This document shows, piece by piece, positions 31,460 to 39,642 of a DNA stretch of 64,000 bases. Source of the DNA: Pyxidicoccus xibeiensis (GTDB lineage Bacteria > Myxococcota > Myxococcia > Myxococcales > Myxococcaceae); contig NZ_JAJVKV010000007.1 of assembly GCF_024198175.1 (NCBI RefSeq), positions 248,001 to 312,000 on the forward strand. Reading direction: 5' to 3'. The position numbers and the translations under genes were made by a program. The notes beneath the pieces are model-generated. The model was given only the letters and a program-made list of their open reading frames with translations. It made no database searches and was not told where the DNA came from. How positions within the stretch are numbered: position 1 is the stretch's first letter; each line of letters starts with the position of its first letter.

Positions 31460-33640
31460 TTGGAGCCGGAGCAGAACCCCTACTGGATGGGCCGCTACCG
31501 ACTGTCCGCGCGCATCGCGACAGGCGGAATGGCGGAGGTGTACCTGGGGCGCCACATCGACGAGAACGGACAGCGCGGGCCCGCGGTGGCGGTGAAGCGG
31601 CTGATGCCGCACCTGGCCACCGACAGGCGCGTGGTGCAGATGTTCCTCAACGAGGCGCGCATCACCGCACAGGTGCGCCACCCCAACGTCGTCACGATTC
31701 TGGAGCTGGGGATGGAGGGCACCGAGCCCTTCATCGCCATGGAGCTGCTGGAAGGCCGCTCCTTCGCGGAGCTGCGGCAGGAGGCCGCCGAGCACGGCCA
31801 GCGCGTGCCGCTGGGGATTACGTTGCGCGTGCTGGTGGAGGCCTGCCGCGGGCTGGACGCCGCGCACCGCGCCGTGGACGAGGAGGGCCGGCCGCTGCGC
31901 ATCGTCCACCGCGACTTCACCCCGGACAACATCCATGTGGGCGTGAATGGCGAGGTGAAGGTCATCGACTTCGGCATCGCCAAGGCGGAGTCGCTCGGCT
32001 CGGGCACCGAGCCCGGCGTGCTGAAGGGGAAGTTCTTCTACATGTCGCCGGAGATGATCGCCGGCCGGCAGGTGGACCACCGCGCGGACCTGTTCGCCGC
32101 CGGGGTCATGCTCTACGAGCAGCTCTGTGGCCGCAGGCCCTTCACAGGCATGACGGCGGAAGAGGTGCTGGGACGCATCGCCGAGGGCCGCCCGAAGCCG
32201 CCCACCGCGTTCGACCCGTCCGTGCCCGCGGCGCTGGAGCTGGTGTGCCTCACGGCGCTGGCCCGGGACCCGGCCGCGCGCTTCGACAGCCTCGAGTCCT
32301 TCATCGACGCGATGGAGGCCATTGGCGGCGCGGCGGAGGTGGCCACGACCGAGCAGCTCGCGGCGTACGTGGACACCCTCTTCCCGCCGGACCGGGACTC
32401 CAAGCGCCTGGCCCTGCGCCGCGCGCGGCTCGCCGACCCGTCCCACGGCGGCACGCCGCCGCGCCCCATCCGCCTGGTGCCCGAACAGCCAGGCTCCACC
32501 GGCGTGTCGGTGTACGTGGAGGGCCCCGGGGTGCCTCCGGCGGTACACCGTCCGGGAGAGATTTCCTGGGGTCCGGCGCCCAAGGTCCCGGTGCCACCCG
32601 AGGAAGCCCCTGCGTCGGCCACGGCCCCCTCTTCGCCCTCGGCCTCTGCCGTCGCGGCCGGGGCTCCCGACTCCTTCATCGGGAAGGCCTCCGCGCCCGG
32701 GAAGCGCTCGCGCGTGGGCCCCATCCTCGTGGGCGTGCTGGCCCTCGGCGCGCTCGGGGGCGGCGGGGCGTGGTTCATGACGCGCCCGGTGTCGCCTCCC
32801 GCCGCGCGGCTGGCAAAGGCCGAGGCCGCGTCTTCGACCGAGGCGAAGGTGGCCGCGCTCGCCGGCTTGGGGCTGGACACGCGGGCCACGGCGAAGGAGC
32901 TGGCGCGCGCCGGTGCCCTGCTGCTGGCGGCCGGCGCGCACGCCCCGGCGCTGGAGCTGGCGGAGTCCTACACGTCGCGCTTCCCGAAGGACGTGGAGGC
33001 GCACCTGCTCGCCGCGCGCGCGGCCACCGAGCTGCGGCTGGGCAAGCGGGCCGAGCGCGCCCTCGACGAGGCCACCGCGCTGGCCCCGCGCGACCTGCGG
33101 CCCCTGCTGGCCATGGCGGAGCTGCGCGAGCGGCAGGGCGACATCCCCGGCGCGCTGGCCGCGCTGGCGAAGGCCCACGCGCAGAAGCCGCGCTCGGCCG
33201 AGGTGGCACCTCGCTACGGCCGCCTCCTCTCCCAGAGTGGCCGGCTGGACGAAGCCTCCACCGTCCTGGCCGCCTGGACGCGGGAGCACGACGACGCGGC
33301 CTGCCTGGCGGAGCTGGGCTTCGTGCGCTTCCGCCAGCAGCGGGTGGACGAGGCCGCCAGCCTCCTCAGGCGCGCCATCCGCAAGGACGCCCGGCTCGCC
33401 GTGGCGCACTACTACCTGGGGGCCGTCCTCTTCCGGCAGGGAGACACCTCCGCCGCCGAGCGCGCCTACCAGGAGGCGGACCGGCTCGCCCCGCAGGACC
33501 CGCGCGCCCTCACCGCCCGCTGCCAGCTCCATGCCCACACCGGCAACGCGGCCGCGGTGGACGCGGTGAAGCGTGCGCTGGCGGAACGATTTCCCGACCG
33601 TGCGAACACGCTGGCGGCGGAGTGCTCGTCCGGGAATTAG
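31460..33640 (+). CDS. Hanks-type Ser/Thr protein kinase with single TM and TPR periplasmic part
   Basis: The 726-residue protein has an N-terminal kinase domain (about 10-280): GGMAEVYLG, catalytic HRDFTPDN, DFGIAK and SPE. A Pro/Ala-rich linker follows, then a single membrane helix near residues 419-440. After it come tandem TPR motifs (about 445-720), for example LAESYTSRFPKDVEAHLLAARAATELRLGKRAERALDEATAL-type units. The kinase is cytoplasmic, and the TPR part is probably periplasmic and binds a partner. The start is TTG 31460, and ATG 31487 is an alternative. Such TPR kinases are abundant in myxobacteria and may control development or motility. The signal is unknown. Confidence 0.9.
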   Translation: MEPEQNPYWMGRYRLSARIATGGMAEVYLGRHIDENGQRGPAVAVKRLMPHLATDRRVVQMFLNEARITAQVRHPNVVTILELGMEGTEPFIAMELLEGRSFAELRQEAAEHGQRVPLGITLRVLVEACRGLDAAHRAVDEEGRPLRIVHRDFTPDNIHVGVNGEVKVIDFGIAKAESLGSGTEPGVLKGKFFYMSPEMIAGRQVDHRADLFAAGVMLYEQLCGRRPFTGMTAEEVLGRIAEGRPKPPTAFDPSVPAALELVCLTALARDPAARFDSLESFIDAMEAIGGAAEVATTEQLAAYVDTLFPPDRDSKRLALRRARLADPSHGGTPPRPIRLVPEQPGSTGVSVYVEGPGVPPAVHRPGEISWGPAPKVPVPPEEAPASATAPSSPSASAVAAGAPDSFIGKASAPGKRSRVGPILVGVLALGALGGGGAWFMTRPVSPPAARLAKAEAASSTEAKVAALAGLGLDTRATAKELARAGALLLAAGAHAPALELAESYTSRFPKDVEAHLLAARAATELRLGKRAERALDEATALAPRDLRPLLAMAELRERQGDIPGALAALAKAHAQKPRSAEVAPRYGRLLSQSGRLDEASTVLAAWTREHDDAACLAELGFVRFRQQRVDEAASLLRRAIRKDARLAVAHYYLGAVLFRQGDTSAAERAYQEADRLAPQDPRALTARCQLHAHTGNAAAVDAVKRALAERFPDRANTLAAECSSGN

Positions 33641-33649
33641 CTTCCCGCC

Positions 33650-34699
33650 ATGCGCCTTCGCCTCCTGTCGCTGTGTGCCGTCGCCCTGCTCGCCGGGGCC
33701 ACCGCGTGCTCCTCCTCCAACGACTCGCGCCGGAACGACGATGCGGGGACCGTGGACCCGGGCGGCTCCGGCCAGGAGCCCGAGGTACCGGACCGCACCG
33801 CCTGCACCGGCCTCACCGTGGGGCCCGGCACGTATGACTGGACGGTGGAGCATGGCGGCCGCACCCGCGCCTACCGCGTCCATGTCCCCCCTGGCTACGA
33901 CGCCACCCGGCCGGCGCCCGCCGTGCTCGCCTTCCATGGCTTCGGCTCCACCGAGGTGGAGATGGAGTCGCTGACGCGGCTGTCCACGCTGGCCGACACC
34001 GAGGGCTTCCTCGCCGTGTACCCGCGCGGGCTCAGCTACGCGGAGGTCAACGGCGCCACGGACCCGAGGCTGGAGGACACCCGGGGCTGGAACGGCGCCG
34101 CGTGCTGCGGGGCCTCGCGGAACACCGTGGACGACGTGGGCTTCGTGGACGCGCTGCTGAAGGACCTGGACACCCGCGTGTGCGTGGACACGCGCCGCAC
34201 CTTCGCCACCGGCTTCTCCAACGGCGGCTTCTTCTCGTACCGCCTGGCCTGCGAGCGCGCGAGCCGCTTCGCCGCCGTGGCCCCGGTGGCCGGCATGGAG
34301 GGCGTCACCGCCTGCAACCCGTCGCGGCCGGTGCCGGTGCTGCACATCCACGGCACGAACGACCCCACCATCTATTACGGCGGCGGCAACAACCTCGGCC
34401 CCTTCGGAACCGAGTACCCCTCCGCCGAGGAGTCCGTGCGGCGCTGGGCGGACCGCAACGGCTGCGGCGACGCCCCCGTCCAGACGTACCAGCAGGGTGA
34501 CAGCACCTGCGTCGCCTACACCGGGTGCGCGCCGGAGAGCGCCACCGCCTCCCTGTGCACCGTGCAGGACGGCCTGCACGCGTGGCCCGGCTCCCCCCGG
34601 TACAACAACGGAACCCGGGACCTGGATGCCACCCGCGAGGCCTGGCGCTTCTTCCAGGCGCGCCCCCGCACCGAGGGCGCCCCGCTTCCCATTCCCTGA
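33650..34699 (+). CDS. Secreted lipoprotein esterase/depolymerase (alpha/beta hydrolase, LpqC/PHB depolymerase-like)
   Basis: The 349-residue protein has a lipoprotein signal (residues 1-20, ending ATAC). The hydrolase begins with HGF (oxyanion side) near residue 95. The nucleophile motif GFSNGG sits near residue 187. An Asp in GTNDPT and a His in GLHAWPG complete a likely Ser-Asp-His triad. Pairs of Cys (CCGASR, Cys around TAC and GCA) suggest disulfides. The family contains feruloyl and acetylxylan esterases and extracellular PHB depolymerases, so the true substrate is uncertain. It lies 10 bases after the kinase stop and 21 bases before the ChbG gene, so the three could share a transcript. 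Confidence 0.88.
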   Translation: MRLRLLSLCAVALLAGATACSSSNDSRRNDDAGTVDPGGSGQEPEVPDRTACTGLTVGPGTYDWTVEHGGRTRAYRVHVPPGYDATRPAPAVLAFHGFGSTEVEMESLTRLSTLADTEGFLAVYPRGLSYAEVNGATDPRLEDTRGWNGAACCGASRNTVDDVGFVDALLKDLDTRVCVDTRRTFATGFSNGGFFSYRLACERASRFAAVAPVAGMEGVTACNPSRPVPVLHIHGTNDPTIYYGGGNNLGPFGTEYPSAEESVRRWADRNGCGDAPVQTYQQGDSTCVAYTGCAPESATASLCTVQDGLHAWPGSPRYNNGTRDLDATREAWRFFQARPRTEGAPLPIP

Positions 34700-34720
34700 A
34701 CGTCCGAGGAGATTCCCGCC

Positions 34721-35473
34721 ATGAGCGCCCGCGCCCTCATCATCAACGCCGACGACCTGGGCTACGACCCCGCCGTCACCCGAGGCATCCTCCGCGCCAT
34801 GCGCGAGGGCGTCGTCTCCTCGGCCACCTTCATGGTGAACACGCCCTGGTCCGAGGCCGCCGCGCGCGAGTCCCGGGGCCTGCCGGGCATCGGCCTGCAC
34901 TTCAACCTCGCGCGCGGCACGCCCGTGTGGAGCGGCTTCCCGCGCGCGCTGCTCGGCGAGGACGGCGGCCTCGTGGAGGCCCGCGCCGCCAGCCTCACGC
35001 CCGACGTGGTGGAGGCGGAGGCCTTCGCCCAGCTCGCGAGGCTCGCGGGGCTGCTCGGCGCGCCGGCCACCCACGTGGACGTGCACAAGCACCTGCACCG
35101 CCACCCCCACGTGCTGGAGGGGCTGGCCCGCGCCGCCCGGGCCGCGAGGCTGCCGGTGCGCTCCATCGACGCGGACATGCGGCGCGCGCTGGAGGCCCAC
35201 GGCGTGGCCACCAACGCGCACTTCATCGGCGACGCGGGGACGGAGGCGTACTGGACGCTGGAGCGGCTCCAGGAGCAGCTGGCCGCGCTGCCCGCGGACG
35301 GCGTCATCGAGCTGATGTGCCACCCGGGCTACCGGCCGGAGACGGTGAAGAGCGGCTACTCCGCCCAGCGCGAGGTGGAGCTGGAGACCTTCGTCCACCC
35401 GCGCGCCCGCGAGCTGCTCACGCGCGCGGGCGTCACGGTGGCCGACTTCCGCGTCCTCACGCCCGGGGGCTGA
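34721..35473 (+). CDS. ChbG/HpnK-family (YdjC-like) carbohydrate deacetylase
   Basis: The 250-residue protein belongs to the YdjC/ChbG/HpnK deacetylases. The N-terminal NADDLGYDP carries the metal-binding Asp pair. GIGLHFNLARG near 60 and HVDVHKHLHRHPHV near 108 contain the His ligands. A C-terminal CHPGYRPE motif provides the last conserved His. These enzymes remove acetyl groups from chitooligosaccharides or hopanoid sugar intermediates in the cytoplasm. The substrate cannot be read here. ATG 34721 has GAGGAG upstream. It overlaps the convergent histidine-kinase gene by 17 bases. Confidence 0.9.
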   Translation: MSARALIINADDLGYDPAVTRGILRAMREGVVSSATFMVNTPWSEAAARESRGLPGIGLHFNLARGTPVWSGFPRALLGEDGGLVEARAASLTPDVVEAEAFAQLARLAGLLGAPATHVDVHKHLHRHPHVLEGLARAARAARLPVRSIDADMRRALEAHGVATNAHFIGDAGTEAYWTLERLQEQLAALPADGVIELMCHPGYRPETVKSGYSAQREVELETFVHPRARELLTRAGVTVADFRVLTPGG

Positions 35474-37376
35474 GGCCCGAGAGCGGCACGTCGGGCGACG
35501 TCTCCGACAGCGTCGGAGGCCGGCGCCGCTCCACCGAGAGGACGTTGCGCACCCGCGCCACCAGCTCGTCCGCGCGGTACGGGCGGGTGCACAGCGTGGT
35601 GCCCTCCTGGGCCCACCAGGGCCGCTCGTCGCCGGCCAGGAGGATGGGCACGGGCCGGGCGCGAGGCAGCGTGGCGAAGGTCTCCAGGAAGACGCCCGTC
35701 TGCCCCTGCGTGGCGCTGGTGGAGAGGACGATGAGGTCCACCGGCAGGTGCGTGGCCCGGCGCAGCGCCTCCGCGCCGTCGCGCGCGGTGAGCACCTCGA
35801 AGCCCTCCGAGAGGAGCACCCGCTCCGCCACCGACTCCTGCGCCCGGTCCTCGTCCAGCAGCAGCACGCGGCGCGGCAGCCGCTTCACCTCGTGCGCGGC
35901 CATGCGCGGCAGGGACAGGGTGAAGGTGCTGCCGTGCCCCTCCGCGCTGGAGAGGGACAGCGAGCCGCGGTGCAGCTTGGCGATGGAGTGGCTGATGTAG
36001 AGGCCCAGCCCCAGCCCGCCGAAGTTGCGGTGCGACACGTTGCGCGCCTTGTAGAAGCGCTGGAACACCTGCGCCTGGTCCGCGCCGGGGATGCCGATGC
36101 CGTGGTCCCTCACGTGGATGCGCGCCTCGCCCGGCAGCCGCTCCACCGAGACGATGATGGGCTCGCCCGCGGGGCTGTACTTGTGCGCGTTCTCCAGCAG
36201 GTTCACGAGCACCTGCTCCAGCCTGTCGCGGTCGCCCTGCGTCCAGACACGCTCGCGAGGCACCTCCACCGAGAAGGGGCGCTCGAAGGCGGCGCGGAAG
36301 TGGTCCACCACCTCCGCCACCAGCTGTCCCACCTCGAGCGGCGCCAGGTTCAGCGCCAGCCTCCCGGCATCCAGCCGCGAGGCATCCAGCAGGTCGTCCA
36401 CCAGCCCCGCCAGCCGGTCCACCTGCCGCTTGGACTTGAGCACCGTGCCCAGCTCCACCGGCTGGCCCGCCGTAATCCGCTTCTCCATCGTGTAGAGGCC
36501 CAGCTTCAGCGGGGTGAGCGGCGTCTTCAGCTCGTGGCTGGCGATGGACATGAACTCCTCGCGCACCTGGAGCGCCGCCTTCGCCTCGCGCAGGAGCCGC
36601 GCGTTCTCCACCGCCACGGCCAGCTGGTTGGCCGCGGCGCTCCACAGCTCCAGCTCGCGCACGGAGAAGGACGTGCCCTGCTCCTTGTAGAGCAGCAGCA
36701 GGCCCACCGTCCGGCGCGGCGCGCACAGCGGCACCGCGGCGAAGATGGAGCCCATGGCGTCGCCGTAGCCGCGCTGGATGCCCAGCTGCGCCTGGCGCGA
36801 GGCCAGCGCCTGGCGGAACGGGTCGTCCGACGGGTCGAAGGTGTCCTCCGGCGCCTCGCCGCCCGCCAGGTCCGACACCGCCGCGCGGCGCAGCTCCTTG
36901 CCGTCCGCCTCGCAGAGGAACACCTCCGCGCGCCGCACCTGGGCGCAGCGCACCAGCGCCACCACCGCCGCCGCGCAGACGCTCTCCACCTCCAGCGTCT
37001 CGCCCACCGCGCGGGCAATCTCCTGCACCGCCTGGGAGAAGGCGCCCTCGTCGTCGACGCCGGAGGGCTGGACGACCAGCCAGGCGCCTGGCGACTCGCC
37101 CGTCCGCGCGGGCTTCACCTGCACGCGCACCTGCCGCAGCGCCCGGGTGATGACGTGGCCCGTGTGGGCGCGGCCCTCACGGATGGCGCGCTCCACCGCG
37201 TCCAGGCTGCGGCCCCGCTCGAGCGCGTCGAGCAGGTCGCCTCCCGCACGCAGCTCCACGCCCGTCTTGCTGGCAAAGCCGTCCTCGCACCACTGGACGC
37301 GCAGGTCAGGCCCGACGCGTACCAGGGCCAGCGGAAGGCACGAGAAGGCATCTTCTACGTCGGAAGGAAGCGGCAT
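35457..37376 (-). CDS. Hybrid sensor histidine kinase with GAF domain and degenerate C-terminal receiver
   Basis: The 639-residue protein has an N-terminal PAS-like domain (about 1-110), a GAF domain (about 115-260), then a HisKA domain with His281 in IASHELKTPL. HATPase motifs follow: NLLENAHKYS, RDHGIGIPG and GLGLGLYI. The C-terminal 120 residues have a receiver fold with the acidic pocket LLLDEDRA, but the phosphoacceptor Asp is replaced by Ser552 (LIVLSTSAT). So it can autophosphorylate, but its own receiver cannot accept the phosphate. There is no membrane helix, so it senses a cytoplasmic signal. It converges on the ChbG gene. Its partner regulator is unknown. Confidence 0.9.
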   Translation of the reverse strand: MPLPSDVEDAFSCLPLALVRVGPDLRVQWCEDGFASKTGVELRAGGDLLDALERGRSLDAVERAIREGRAHTGHVITRALRQVRVQVKPARTGESPGAWLVVQPSGVDDEGAFSQAVQEIARAVGETLEVESVCAAAVVALVRCAQVRRAEVFLCEADGKELRRAAVSDLAGGEAPEDTFDPSDDPFRQALASRQAQLGIQRGYGDAMGSIFAAVPLCAPRRTVGLLLLYKEQGTSFSVRELELWSAAANQLAVAVENARLLREAKAALQVREEFMSIASHELKTPLTPLKLGLYTMEKRITAGQPVELGTVLKSKRQVDRLAGLVDDLLDASRLDAGRLALNLAPLEVGQLVAEVVDHFRAAFERPFSVEVPRERVWTQGDRDRLEQVLVNLLENAHKYSPAGEPIIVSVERLPGEARIHVRDHGIGIPGADQAQVFQRFYKARNVSHRNFGGLGLGLYISHSIAKLHRGSLSLSSAEGHGSTFTLSLPRMAAHEVKRLPRRVLLLDEDRAQESVAERVLLSEGFEVLTARDGAEALRRATHLPVDLIVLSTSATQGQTGVFLETFATLPRARPVPILLAGDERPWWAQEGTTLCTRPYRADELVARVRNVLSVERRRPPTLSETSPDVPLSGLSPRA

Positions 37377-37571
37377 GTGCTCGGGCGTGGGGGGAGGAAC
37401 CCATGTGGATTATGAGCGCCTCCGCGGGCTGGCAACCGGCCCTCCCCCCGCAATCCCCGCTGGTGGACGCCGGGCGCGTTGGGGGGCCGACACATGCCCT
37501 CCGGGGTAGCCAGCAAGCCGACAGCCACGGGACGGATGACACACGGCGTTGGTGTGGTAGACGACAGCGCC

Positions 37572-37934
37572 ATGCCTTCGCAGCCGACCAAGGAACTCCA
37601 GACCTTCCCCAACCCGGCGCCCGAGCGCGACTACGAAATCGCGTTCGACTGCCCCGAGTTCACCTGCCTGTGCCCCCTGACGGGCCAGCCGGACTTCGCC
37701 CGCTTCAAGATCTCCTACGTGCCGGACCAGCTGTGCGTGGAGCTCAAGAGCCTCAAGCTCTACATGTGGGCCTACCGCAACGAGGGGGCCTTCCACGAGA
37801 AGGTCACCAACACCATCGCCAACGACATCATCCAGGCGATTCAGCCCCGCAAGCTGACCGTGGTGGGCGACTTCTTCGTGCGCGGCGGCATCGGTACCAT
37901 CGTCACCGTCACGCACGACAAGAAGAAGGGCTGA
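37572..37934 (+). CDS. queF: NADPH-dependent 7-cyano-7-deazaguanine reductase (QueF)
   Basis: The 120-residue protein is the short type I QueF. The catalytic Cys34 lies in FTCLCPLTGQPDF, Asp41 is the proton donor of the same motif, and ESLKLY-type residues appear as ELKSLKLYMWAYRNEGAFHE. It reduces preQ0 to preQ1 in queuosine biosynthesis. ATG 37572 is preferred: it begins the compact protein, while an upstream frame is open to 37479. I saw no preQ1 riboswitch in the leader. A QueA-like gene lies 8 kb away on the opposite strand but is not linked to it. Confidence 0.93.
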   Translation: MPSQPTKELQTFPNPAPERDYEIAFDCPEFTCLCPLTGQPDFARFKISYVPDQLCVELKSLKLYMWAYRNEGAFHEKVTNTIANDIIQAIQPRKLTVVGDFFVRGGIGTIVTVTHDKKKG

Positions 37935-37948
37935 GCCTTTTAGCTCAG
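37931..37948. repeat. Perfect hairpin spanning both stop codons of convergent genes
   Basis: CTGAGC (37931-37936) and GCTCAG (37943-37948) pair around the loop CTTTTA. The queF stop is in the left arm, and the small-protein stop is in the right arm. There is no T-run, so termination would be weak. Confidence 0.4.
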
Positions 37949-38139
37949 TCCCGGCTCTTCATCAGGTCGTCGGCCTTCTTCTGGAGGTCGGCCTCCACCG
38001 AGTCCGCGGCCTGCCGCACGTTCTCCAGGGAGCGGGCGGCGGGGGCCCGCGAGTCCACCCCCACGGGCCGCTGCGTGACGTACCAGGCCACCGCGAGGAT
38101 GGCTCCCAGGCCCAGGATGACGGTGAGGACGCGTCCCAT
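37945..38139 (-). CDS. Small single-helix membrane protein of unknown function
   Basis: The 64-residue protein has an N-terminal membrane helix (about residues 4-20) and a charged C-terminal tail (SLENVRQAADSVEADLQKKADDLMK) that could form a coiled coil. It has AAGGGA seven bases before ATG 38137-38139 and begins 11 bases after the stop of the upstream kinase, so it is almost certainly in the same transcript. A function as a kinase partner or periplasmic helix is only suggested by this pairing. Confidence 0.7.
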   Translation of the reverse strand: MGRVLTVILGLGAILAVAWYVTQRPVGVDSRAPAARSLENVRQAADSVEADLQKKADDLMKSRD

Positions 38140-38150
38140 GATTTTTCCCT

Positions 38151-39239
38151 TCAGCGCGCGAGCTGCTGCACGAGCGGCGCCCACTGCGCCTGGGTGAGGT
38201 AGAGGCCGGTGCCGGCCGCCGTGGCCACCGCCGCGGCGAGGGCCCACTTGAGCATTCCGCCGGAGCGCGGGCGGGCCGTGGTGTCGAAGGCCTCCACCGC
38301 GGCGTCCAGCTCCTGGGGCCGCAAGAGCTGCTGGGCCTCCGTCTCCGTCAGCTTCTGCCGGTGGCGCAGGAAGGCGACGAGCAGGGCCGCGTGCGACACC
38401 TGCACCTCCTGCGCGAGGAAGACGTCCAGTTCGCGGCGCATGGCGGCGGCGTCCGGGAAGCGGTCCTCCGGCTTCACCTCCATGGCGCGCTGGATGATGC
38501 GCGCCAGCCCGGCGGGCACGTTGGGGGCCACCTTGGAGAGCGGCGTGTACTTGCCGTCGCGAATCCGGGCGAAGACCTCGCCGGCCGTCTTGCCGTGGAA
38601 GGGCCGCGCGCCCGAGAGGGCCTCGTAGAGGAGCACGCCGAGCGAGAAGATGTCCGTGCGCCCGTCCAGCGGCGCGCCCGTCACCTGCTCGGGGGACATG
38701 TACGAGGGCGTGCCCACGGCCATGCCCTGCTGGGTGAGCGCCTCCATCCCCACGTCCTTGGCGATGCCGAAGTCCATCAGCTTCACCTCGCCGGACTTGG
38801 CGAGCATGACGTTGGCGGGCTTCAGGTCCCTGTGGATGATGTGGCGGAAGTGCGCGTGGTCCAGCGCGCTGGCGATGCGCGCGGCGATGACGCCGGTGAC
38901 ATCCGGAGGCAGCGGGCCTTCCTTGATGAGCGTGTGGAGGGTGGGACCGTCCACCAGCTCCATCACCATGAAGAGGCTGTCGTTCTTCTCCACCAGGTCG
39001 TAGAGCGTGACGATGTTCTGGTGGCGGAAGGCGGCCAGCGCGAGCGACTCGCGGCGGAAGCGCGACAGCGTCTCCTTGTCGCGCTGGCCCTCCGGGAGCA
39101 GCTCCTTGATGGCGACCTCGCGCTGCAGCATCTCGTGAAGACCGCGGTACACGACGGCCATGCCTCCGCGGCCCAGCTCTCCGAGCACGCGGTAGGCGCC
39201 AATCTTCCGATGACGAACGGCTTTCTCTGCGGGGGGCAC
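38151..39239 (-). CDS. Hanks-type Ser/Thr protein kinase with C-terminal membrane helix
   Basis: The 362-residue protein has an N-terminal kinase domain: GRGGMAVVY, the catalytic IIHRDLKPAN, MDFGIAKD and SPE with a downstream DGRTDIFSLG. A helical juxtamembrane region follows, and there is one membrane segment near residue 338-355 (MLKWALAAAVATAAGTGLYL). Nothing large lies beyond the helix, so this is a cytoplasmic kinase anchored by its tail. The start was set at GTG 39239, just ahead of the kinase domain. An in-frame ATG at 39356 overlaps the divergent lipoprotein start and has no ribosome binding site, so it is less likely. A small membrane protein gene follows. Confidence 0.88.
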   Translation of the reverse strand: MPPAEKAVRHRKIGAYRVLGELGRGGMAVVYRGLHEMLQREVAIKELLPEGQRDKETLSRFRRESLALAAFRHQNIVTLYDLVEKNDSLFMVMELVDGPTLHTLIKEGPLPPDVTGVIAARIASALDHAHFRHIIHRDLKPANVMLAKSGEVKLMDFGIAKDVGMEALTQQGMAVGTPSYMSPEQVTGAPLDGRTDIFSLGVLLYEALSGARPFHGKTAGEVFARIRDGKYTPLSKVAPNVPAGLARIIQRAMEVKPEDRFPDAAAMRRELDVFLAQEVQVSHAALLVAFLRHRQKLTETEAQQLLRPQELDAAVEAFDTTARPRSGGMLKWALAAAVATAAGTGLYLTQAQWAPLVQQLAR

Positions 39240-39354
39240 GGGCGGCAGGCTATCGGAGCGCGCGCACAGCGTCGATGGTCCGTGTGGCCACCCGGCCGGG
39301 GAGCGGGTCCGTGGGAGGCTGGCTCCACGCCGGAGCCTGCTACCCCCCGCGCCC

Positions 39355-39558
39355 ATGAAGACCTTCCGCTTCCTCGTCCCCGTCCTCGCCCTGCTCTCCC
39401 TGCAGGGCTGCTTCTACCACCGCAACGTCCACGTCCATCCGTCCAAGTCGAAGAAGTCCAAGGTGAGCAGCAAGCAGTGCCATCCGAGCCAGTACTGGGA
39501 TGGCGACGAGTGCCGTCACAAGGGCAAGGGCAAGGGCGCTCGCAAGCACGACGACTGA
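39355..39558 (+). CDS. Small Lys/His-rich lipoprotein
   Basis: The 67-residue protein has a signal peptide ending in the lipobox LQGC (Cys19) followed by a short mature part rich in His, Lys and Ser (HRNVHVHPSKSKKSK) with two further Cys (KQCHPSQYW, DECRHKG). The basic tail could bind DNA or acidic polymers, and the Cys pair could form a disulfide. It is a typical small myxobacterial lipoprotein with no assigned function. ATG 39355 begins right before the signal and has no strong ribosome binding site. It is divergent from the kinase. Confidence 0.72.
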   Translation: MKTFRFLVPVLALLSLQGCFYHRNVHVHPSKSKKSKVSSKQCHPSQYWDGDECRHKGKGKGARKHDD

Positions 39559-39642
39559 GCGGGCTCCGAGCGGGACGTGCGCCGGGCCTCACCCGCAGGC
39601 TGTCCCGCTTCCGCTCGGGGAGCGGTAGGGTGGAGGGCGAAC

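Noticed and set aside
31406..35398. Very long open frame on the minus strand (about 1330 codons) opposite the kinase, esterase and deacetylase genes
   Set aside because: It is a shadow caused by extreme G/C at third positions. Its product is low-complexity Arg/Gly/His/Ala without domains, while the plus strand holds well-recognised proteins across the same span.
37377..37571. PreQ1 riboswitch in the queF leader
   Set aside because: I see no preQ1-type pseudoknot sequence and no A-rich tail. The region is GC-rich without the conserved loop.
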